From NCBI GenBank assembly GCA_046340555.1, contig JBKDSL010000095.1, forward strand, positions 1 through 5,316: DNA of 5,316 nucleotides, in the 5' to 3' direction. Every line of letters starts with the position of its first letter. Positions within the stretch are counted from its first letter, which is position 1. This document shows positions 1 to 4,424 of the stretch, one piece after another. The notes beneath the pieces were generated by a model. It was given only the letters and a program-made list of their open reading frames with translations, was not told where the DNA came from and made no database searches. The stretch is from JALRAP01 sp046340555. Its GTDB lineage: Bacteria > Bacteroidota > Bacteroidia > AKYH767-A > OLB10. The position numbers and the translations under genes are program-made.

Positions 1-277
1 CTTCAAAGTACGAACGGTAATTGCTCCGCCGTGGACAACCGATTGGATGACGGAAGACGGTAAACGCAAATTGCGGGAGTATGGCATCGCGCCACCATCC
101 ATGTCAACCGAAGAGCATTTGAAATCGTTGTTGAGTGGAAAACGCAAATCAACTGTTTGTCCATTCTGTGGATCCAATCAAACCCATCTTACCAGTGCAT
201 TCGGCTCAACCGCTTGCAAGGCGTTGCATTATTGCGATGCTTGTCAGCAACCCTTTGAGGAATTCAAATGCCACTAG
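1..277 (+). CDS. paaD: Phenylacetyl-CoA epoxidase accessory protein PaaD, 3' part only
   Basis: This is the C-terminal 91 residues of PaaD (called PaaJ in some nomenclatures). The reading frame is open from base 2 and the 5' part lies outside the window. The visible part starts inside the MIP18/DUF59-like domain (FKVRTVIAPPWTTDWM) and continues into the family's cysteine-rich tail. That tail has a CPFCGS knuckle at visible residues 53-58, then FGSTACKAL with Cys72, then CDAC (Cys78 and Cys81), and ends PFEEFKC with Cys90. The pattern fits a zinc-ribbon-like or metal-binding tail, and the FGSTACKAL...PF..FKC signature is characteristic of PaaD. The family is needed for activity of the PaaABCE ring 1,2-epoxidase that attacks phenylacetyl-CoA. 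A role in iron-sulfur maturation, probably of the PaaE reductase, is the usual proposal but is not settled. The ATG at 47 is internal, because homology continues upstream of it. The stop codon TAG (275-277) abuts the repeat element, and paaG follows on the same strand, as expected in a paa operon. Confidence 0.93.
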   Translation, partial: FKVRTVIAPPWTTDWMTEDGKRKLREYGIAPPSMSTEEHLKSLLSGKRKSTVCPFCGSNQTHLTSAFGSTACKALHYCDACQQPFEEFKCH

Positions 278-302
278 CGATTTACGATGGACGATTTACG
301 AT
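278..302 (-). repeat. Inverted copy of the 14-bp repeat (two units)
   Basis: The segment reads GATTTACGAT, GGAC, GATTTACGAT preceded by one C. It is the exact reverse complement of two neighbouring GTCC-type units of the downstream array. It can pair perfectly over 25 bases with 437-461, 451-475, 465-489, 479-503 or 493-517. It starts immediately after the paaD stop codon. Confidence 0.9.
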
Positions 303-348
303 TGCAAAAATTAATAATCTATGAATCAAATCCTGTCATTGCAAAACC

Positions 349-390
349 ATAAACCATACTTTTATCATCTTACTTCATAAATCAAATATC
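349..390 (+). repeat. Decayed 14-bp repeat units, in phase with the array
   Basis: Extending the 14-base phase of the array leftwards gives 377-390 (ATAAATCAAATATC), 363-376 (TATCATCTTACTTC) and 349-362 (ATAAACCATACTTT). Compared with ATACATCGTAAATC these match at 10, 8 and 8 of 14 positions. The first is convincing. The other two exceed what I would expect by chance but could partly reflect A+T-rich composition. They are best read as older, mutated units of the same array. Confidence 0.45.
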
Positions 391-520
391 ATACATCGTA
401 AATCATACATCGTAAATCATACATCGTAAATCATACATCGTAAATCGTCCATCGTAAATCGTCCATCGTAAATCGTCCATCGTAAATCGTCCATCGTAAA
501 TCGTCCATCGTAAATCGTCC
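391..520 (+). repeat. Tandem array of a 14-bp repeat, 9 full units plus 4 bases
   Basis: Four identical units ATACATCGTAAATC occupy 391-404, 405-418, 419-432 and 433-446. Five identical units GTCCATCGTAAATC occupy 447-460, 461-474, 475-488, 489-502 and 503-516. A final GTCC (517-520) runs straight into the paaG ATG at 521. All units share the 10-base core ATCGTAAATC, and only the 4-base linker differs. The + strand carries TAA in every unit, and since 14 is not a multiple of 3 all three frames are closed within 42 bases. The complementary strand of the GTCC part has no stop codon in any frame, so the minus-strand open frames there are artefacts. Perfect unit identity points to recent expansion or homogenisation. 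Confidence 0.95.
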
Positions 521-1294
521 ATGTCTATCGTTTTCTCCATCCAAAATTCCGTCGCCTGCATCACCCTCAATCGGCCTGATGTATTGAACAGCTTCAATCG
601 TGAAATGGCCTTGCAATTGCAGGATGCTTTGAAGGAATGTCAAGAGAATAGTGCTGTTAGAGCGGTGCATATTACCGGTTCAGGCAGGGCTTTTTGTGCA
701 GGACAAGATTTGGCCGAGGCAATTGCAGAAGACGGCCCCGGTTTGCGTACCATTGTTTCCGAACATTACAACCCAATCATTATGCTCATACGTGATTTGG
801 AAAAACCGGTAGTTTGTGGAGTGAATGGAGTTGCCGCTGGCGCTGGAGCGAACATCGCATTAGCTTGCGATATTGTTTTTGCCGCCTCTTCCGCTACATT
901 CATACAGGCATTTTCAAAAATCGGATTAATACCAGATAGTGGAGGTACATTTTTCCTTCCGCGATTGATCGGCATGCAACGCGCCACCGCTTTGATGATG
1001 TTAGGTGACAAGGTTTCTTCCAGTGATGCTGTACAGATGGGTATGATTTACAAGTGTTGCGACGATGATAAGCTGATGATTGAATCCATGGAGTGCGCAA
1101 CCAAATTGGCTACCATGCCTACCATGGGATTAGGTTACACCAAACGAGCTCTGAACCGCTCCATGACCAACGACTTGGAACAACAGCTTGCCATGGAAGA
1201 GGAACTGCAGGTTTTGTCGGGACTTACCTACGACTATAACGAAGGCGTCGCCGCATTCCTTGAAAAACGCAAACCACAATTCAAAGGCGAATAA
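521..1294 (+). CDS. paaG: PaaG, ring 1,2-epoxyphenylacetyl-CoA isomerase (crotonase family)
   Basis: A 257-residue crotonase-fold enzyme close in length to E. coli PaaG (262). In phenylacetate degradation PaaG isomerises the ring 1,2-epoxide of phenylacetyl-CoA to the seven-membered oxepin-CoA. It also shifts double bonds in later unsaturated intermediates. It acts in the cytoplasm. Visible motifs are TLNRPDVLNSFNREM (15-29), the CoA/oxyanion-hole segment GRAFCAGQDL (55-64), the second oxyanion segment NGVAAGAGAN (102-111), and FSKIGLIPDSGGTFFLPR (131-148). Asp139 in IPDSGG matches the catalytic Asp of PaaG, whereas classical hydratases have Glu residues here and nearby. The C-terminal tail ends AAFLEKRKPQFKGE, as in PaaG. 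The ATG at 521 is the only plausible start: an in-frame TAA at 497-499 blocks extension and homology begins at residue 3. There is no Shine-Dalgarno motif, because the leader is wholly repeat DNA. The paaH start follows one base after the stop. The family is certain and the PaaG assignment is strong from motifs and context. Confidence 0.93.
   Translation: MSIVFSIQNSVACITLNRPDVLNSFNREMALQLQDALKECQENSAVRAVHITGSGRAFCAGQDLAEAIAEDGPGLRTIVSEHYNPIIMLIRDLEKPVVCGVNGVAAGAGANIALACDIVFAASSATFIQAFSKIGLIPDSGGTFFLPRLIGMQRATALMMLGDKVSSSDAVQMGMIYKCCDDDKLMIESMECATKLATMPTMGLGYTKRALNRSMTNDLEQQLAMEEELQVLSGLTYDYNEGVAAFLEKRKPQFKGE
1283..1287 (+). promoter_or_regulatory. Possible Shine-Dalgarno site for paaH
   Basis: AAAGG lies 8 bases before the paaH ATG at 1296, inside the last codons of paaG. 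It is the only start in the window with even a modest Shine-Dalgarno-like motif. Together with the one-base gap it supports coupled translation of paaG and paaH and the choice of ATG 1296. The motif is short, so a chance match is possible. Confidence 0.4.
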
Positions 1295-1295
1295 T

Positions 1296-2462
1296 ATGGA
1301 ACAACCAATTAAGATCGGTGTGGCTGGTGCCGGAGCCATGGGTACAGGCATCGCCCAAGTGGCTGCGATGGCAGGTCATAACGTGGTAATATTTGATTCC
1401 TTTGAAACTTCCTTGGGTAGGTCAAAAACTATATTGGATGGTGATTTCGCTAAGTTGGTTTCCAAAGGGAAATTGGATGAGGCCAAGGCGACATCCATTC
1501 GAAATGCAATCACGCATGCGTTCTCTTTGGATGAGCTAAAGGGATGCGGCATGGTGATAGAAGCTGTCGTCGAAAATTTGGAGGTCAAGAAAAAGCTTTT
1601 TGCCGAATTAGAAACAATTGTAGGTGAACATTGCATCTTGGCAACCAATACATCTTCTTTGCCCGTGATTGCCATCGCTGCGGCTTGCAAGCATATAACG
1701 AGGGTGGTTGGAATCCATTTTTTCAATCCCGCGGCTATCATGCCACTGGTGGAGATCATTCCCGCATTCACAACTGAGGAATCGGTGTACCAAAATGCCA
1801 AAGCCTTGGTTGATTCTTGGGGAAAGGTAACCGTTAAAGCCAAAGACACTCCCGGCTTCATTGTAAATCGCATCGCACGCCCATTTTACGGGGAGGCTAT
1901 TAAAATTTATGAAGAGGGGATAGCTTCTATTGCCGACATCGACCACGCCATGCGCTCTATTGGCGGATTCCGCATGGGGCCTTTTGAATTGATGGACATG
2001 ATCGGGAACGATATCAATTTCAGTGTTACCGAAACGGTTTGGAAGCAGATGTTTTACGATGCTAGGTATAGGCCATCCATTACCCAACAACGTTTATTCG
2101 AGGCGGGTTTGTACGGAAGGAAATCGGGTAGGGGGTATTATGATTACGCAGAAACCGCTACCAAGCCTGAACCTACTGCCGATGATCGAAAATTGCAATA
2201 TGTGTTTAATCGCATTCTGTGCATGCTCATAAATGAAGCTGCCGATGCATTGTACCTAGCCATTGCCAGTCGCGACGATATCGAAACCGCCATGACCAAA
2301 GGTGTCAATTACCCGAAGGGCTTGTTGAGATGGGCGGACGAAATAGGCGTCAGTAAGGTTTGTGACACCATAGAACGTTTGCACGCCGATTATCTTGATG
2401 ACCGTTATCGGCCATCACTTTTATTGAAAAAGATGGCAGCTGAACACGGCAGGTTTTTCTGA
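1296..2462 (+). CDS. paaH: PaaH, NAD-dependent 3-hydroxyacyl-CoA dehydrogenase
   Basis: A 388-residue enzyme that in this pathway would oxidise 3-hydroxyadipyl-CoA to 3-oxoadipyl-CoA with NAD+. The Rossmann domain (about 1-186) opens with IGVAGAGAMGTG (7-18). Asp34 at the end of the second strand fits NAD rather than NADP. Catalytic-site motifs are VIEAVVEN (87-94), ATNTSSLP (116-123, Ser120/121), HFFNP with His141, the partner Glu153, and PGFIVNR with Asn191. Two C-terminal 3HCDH helical domains follow at about 187-284 (GFRMGPFELMDMIG) and 301-386 (NYPKGLLRWADEIG). It is shorter than E. coli PaaH (475), which also has two such domains but more linker sequence. The open frame extends 36 codons upstream of ATG 1296, but that part overlaps paaG in another frame and is not homologous, so ATG 1296 is chosen. 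It forms an operon with paaG (TAA-T-ATG). By sequence alone it could be another short- or medium-chain 3-hydroxyacyl-CoA dehydrogenase. The paaD-paaG context makes PaaH much the likeliest. Confidence 0.9.
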   Translation: MEQPIKIGVAGAGAMGTGIAQVAAMAGHNVVIFDSFETSLGRSKTILDGDFAKLVSKGKLDEAKATSIRNAITHAFSLDELKGCGMVIEAVVENLEVKKKLFAELETIVGEHCILATNTSSLPVIAIAAACKHITRVVGIHFFNPAAIMPLVEIIPAFTTEESVYQNAKALVDSWGKVTVKAKDTPGFIVNRIARPFYGEAIKIYEEGIASIADIDHAMRSIGGFRMGPFELMDMIGNDINFSVTETVWKQMFYDARYRPSITQQRLFEAGLYGRKSGRGYYDYAETATKPEPTADDRKLQYVFNRILCMLINEAADALYLAIASRDDIETAMTKGVNYPKGLLRWADEIGVSKVCDTIERLHADYLDDRYRPSLLLKKMAAEHGRFF

Positions 2463-2470
2463 TTTCAGGA

Positions 2471-2659
2471 TCAATTTCCCTTCGTCATTCGGTGAATGAG
2501 ATGGGTTTGCTCATCCATCTTGGCTATCAGTTCGCGTTCCTTTTTGGTTAAAGCGCGGTCATCACTTTCGTATTCATCACGTGCAGGTCGAGAAATGTAT
2601 TTTCGCATCAAAAGGAATGTTGCTAATTGCTTATTGGTTTTCTCTTTATTGTTATCCAT
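2471..2659 (-). CDS. Small charged protein of unknown function (62 aa)
   Basis: I do not recognise this protein. The 62 residues start MDNNKEKTNKQLATFLLMRK and end DEQTHLIHRMTKGN. It is rich in Lys, Arg, Glu and Asp, has no cysteine, no signal peptide and no membrane segment, and residues 36-60 look helical. The start at 2659 is preferred because the longer open frame would run back into the 3' end of the upstream kinase gene in a different frame. It is preceded by an A-rich leader (AATTAAAACA), as is common in Bacteroidota. It lies 34 bases downstream of the kinase stop codon on the same strand, so it is probably the last gene of that operon. It ends 8 bases from the paaH stop. A role tied to the kinases is only a guess from position. 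It could still be a non-coding open frame, but its codon use and exact fit into the gap argue for a real gene. Confidence 0.6.
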   Translation of the reverse strand: MDNNKEKTNKQLATFLLMRKYISRPARDEYESDDRALTKKERELIAKMDEQTHLIHRMTKGN

Positions 2660-2693
2660 TGTTTTAATTATTTGATTTTTAAGATGGGTTTCG

Positions 2694-4424
2694 TTAGTTG
2701 CTTGTAGCGGGGAAGTTGGTTCTGGCAAACACTTCTGATTCCTTAGGCCAGGTAAAATGGAATGTGGTGCCGCTTCCAGGCTCTGATTCCACCCATACGC
2801 GGGCCGTTTGCTCGTCAATGATTTTCTTCACAATAGCCAATCCAACCCCAGTGCTCTCAAATGAGTCACGAGAGTTGATGGTTTGGAATATTTGGAATAT
2901 TTTTTCGTGGAACCTGGGGTCGATGCCCGGGCCATTGTCACTGATGCTGAAACGATGTACATCACCTTGGTCCTTGTAGCGGATTACGACTGTTTTTTCT
3001 TCCTTGGTGTTGAACTTGATCGCGTTGCCGATGATGTTCATGAACACTTGCTGGATTTTTGTTCGGTCGGCATGGATATGGGGTATTTTATCGGCAACGA
3101 TGATTTTACAATTTCCATCATTCAGCATATTAATGACTTCTTCGATGATGGCCTGTAGGTCTTGGTCCTCCACATGGCTGTTTTTCTTAGCCACCTTTGA
3201 GTAATCAAGTATTCCATTGATAAGCGATTCCATGCGAACAACGCGTTCCTTGATCAAGTTGAAGTTCTTGCGCACATCATCTGGAAGCATGTGACCGGCA
3301 TCCTCTTCAATCCATCCTGTTAGATTGCCAATGGCGCGTAGTGGCGCCTTCAGGTCGTGCGATACCACATAGGCGAATTTGTCGAGCTCTTTGTTGGTTT
3401 TTTCCAAGTTGCTGAGATAGGAGGTGATCTTACGCTCTGCGTTTTTTCTGTCTGTAATGTCGTTTTCTATGAAAATGTAACGGGTGCTACCTTCATCGGT
3501 TATCCTTGTGATACTCTCCTGTACCCATACCGGTTTACCGTCTTTACGGTATTTGACTGTTTCGGCATGATAGTTCTTATCGGTAAAGTCGAGTCGGTTA
3601 ATGGTTAACGCTGCTTCGCTAACATTATCGGTACGTAAGAACAAATCGCCGTTGGTTTTGCCTGAAACTTCTTCCAAGGCATATCCCGTTAATCGTGTGA
3701 AGCCTTCGTTTACCCATTCAATATGTCCTTTTTCATCAGTAATGATCACCGAATTGTTGGTTCCACTGGCCACCATGGAAAGTTCTTTCAGTTCTTCGTT
3801 TTTCTTGGTGAGTAACTTTCGTGAATCTTCAATTTTCCTGATTACTGCGTTTTTGGATTTGGACAGATAGTAGCTAAGCAGTGTCATGATGGTCATGCTG
3901 CTGATAGCGGTGGTTAGATAGTTCAGGTCTTTTGATGCCTCATCCATCGGCCAGGTGATGATATCGCCGGGTTCGGTAAAATCCGTCAGGTAATAAAAAA
4001 ATCCGATGTTGGCCAATGATAATGTAACAGCTAATTTTCCTCCTGCTGATTCCAAAACCACATACGCATACAAAACTATTGCACCCAGGAAGTACATGTT
4101 GGGTGTGCGCACGCCTCCACTGTGATAGGATAATCCGTGTATGAGCATCACCATGCTGATTACAGAAATCGCATAGGCTGTTTTGGTTTGACGGTGGAAA
4201 TGCAAGCCCACCAGATTGATCAGTAATGTTAAGGATGTACAGCTATAGGCCAAACGGGCCAACTCGTCTGATCGGTTAGTTTCCATAGCCAGGAATCCCG
4301 TAACTGCTGCTCCGAATAATGACACAGCAAGAAACAATGTGTATCGCTGGCGTTGCAGGATATCGCCTTTGTTGGCGATTGGCGCCGACATGATTTCGCT
4401 TAGGCCGTAGTTTTGGTTGTTCAT
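2694..4424 (-). CDS. Membrane PAS-domain sensor histidine kinase
   Basis: A complete 576-residue sensor kinase. The N-terminal third is a membrane sensor with about six hydrophobic segments (roughly 27-47, 57-77, 84-100, 108-127, 130-148, 168-188). A charged, probably coiled-coil stretch (189-214) leads to one PAS domain (about 215-327: SVIITDEKGHIEWVNEGFTR, then YRKDGKPVW and IENDITDRK). A second coiled coil (328-349) leads to the HisKA domain with phospho-acceptor His356 in VVSHDLKAPLR. The HATPase domain has the N box (Asn463 and Asn467, NIIGNAIKFN), G1 box DNGPGID (496-502), F-box-like KIFQIFQ (508-514) and G2 box TGVGLAI (525-531). After G2 the usual acidic-Gly-Gly is replaced by EQTARVWV (538-545). 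There is no HAMP or receiver domain. The start at 4424 overlaps the stop of the upstream kinase gene as ATGA, indicating coupled translation. The next ATG (codon 12) is less likely. The signal and partner regulator are unknown. Confidence 0.92.
   Translation of the reverse strand: MNNQNYGLSEIMSAPIANKGDILQRQRYTLFLAVSLFGAAVTGFLAMETNRSDELARLAYSCTSLTLLINLVGLHFHRQTKTAYAISVISMVMLIHGLSYHSGGVRTPNMYFLGAIVLYAYVVLESAGGKLAVTLSLANIGFFYYLTDFTEPGDIITWPMDEASKDLNYLTTAISSMTIMTLLSYYLSKSKNAVIRKIEDSRKLLTKKNEELKELSMVASGTNNSVIITDEKGHIEWVNEGFTRLTGYALEEVSGKTNGDLFLRTDNVSEAALTINRLDFTDKNYHAETVKYRKDGKPVWVQESITRITDEGSTRYIFIENDITDRKNAERKITSYLSNLEKTNKELDKFAYVVSHDLKAPLRAIGNLTGWIEEDAGHMLPDDVRKNFNLIKERVVRMESLINGILDYSKVAKKNSHVEDQDLQAIIEEVINMLNDGNCKIIVADKIPHIHADRTKIQQVFMNIIGNAIKFNTKEEKTVVIRYKDQGDVHRFSISDNGPGIDPRFHEKIFQIFQTINSRDSFESTGVGLAIVKKIIDEQTARVWVESEPGSGTTFHFTWPKESEVFARTNFPATSN
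4421..4424 (-). other. ATGA stop-start overlap between the two kinase genes
   Basis: Read on the minus strand, ATGA holds the start codon of the second kinase (4424-4422) and the stop codon TGA of the first (4423-4421). No Shine-Dalgarno motif precedes it, so the second kinase is probably translated by ribosomes finishing the first. This would tie the amounts of the two kinases together. Confidence 0.75.

Larger units (their letters stand above)
278..520. repeat. Repeat element filling the whole paaD-paaG intergenic gap
   Basis: The 243 bases between the paaD stop codon and the paaG start codon form one composite element. It consists of an inverted 25-base copy of the repeat at the left edge, an A+T-rich spacer of about 88 bases with decayed repeat units, and a 130-base tandem array of a 14-bp unit at the right edge. 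It fills the gap exactly: it begins one base after the stop codon and its last partial unit supplies the first two bases of the next start codon. No coding sequence is supported here. The layout (inverted ends, non-coding centre) is MITE-like or REP-like, but no target-site duplication or encoded enzyme is visible. A simple expanded tandem repeat with an inverted offshoot is equally possible. I have an unverified impression that similar short TCGTAAATC-type repeats occur between genes in Bacteroidota genomes. Confidence 0.8.

Noticed and set aside
300..390. Promoter for paaG in the spacer
   Set aside because: The stretch is A+T-rich, but I found no clear Bacteroidota-type TTG...TAnnTTTG pair at proper spacing. 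A promoter is possible but not supported.
391..520. CRISPR array
   Set aside because: Units are 14 bases and directly adjacent with no variable spacers, so this is a simple tandem repeat.
403..670. Two minus-strand open frames coding repeated FTMDDLRWTIYDGR-type peptides
   Set aside because: They are the 14-bp array read through on the complementary strand, which has no stop codons in the GTCC part, and they continue antisense into paaG. There is no plausible leader and the peptide period (42 bases) just follows from 3 x 14.
1188..1295. Longer start for the paaH frame at 1188
   Set aside because: The extra 36 codons overlap the end of paaG in another frame and have no Rossmann-domain homology. 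ATG 1296 starts two residues before the conserved N-terminal strand and follows the paaG stop by one base.
1376..2090. Long minus-strand open frames (160-165 codons) opposite paaH
   Set aside because: They are antisense shadows of a well-conserved gene and their translations show no recognisable domain.
2660..2818. N-terminal extension of the small 62-residue protein
   Set aside because: It would overlap the 3' end of the kinase gene out of frame. The in-frame ATG at 2659 has a typical A-rich leader and needs no overlap.
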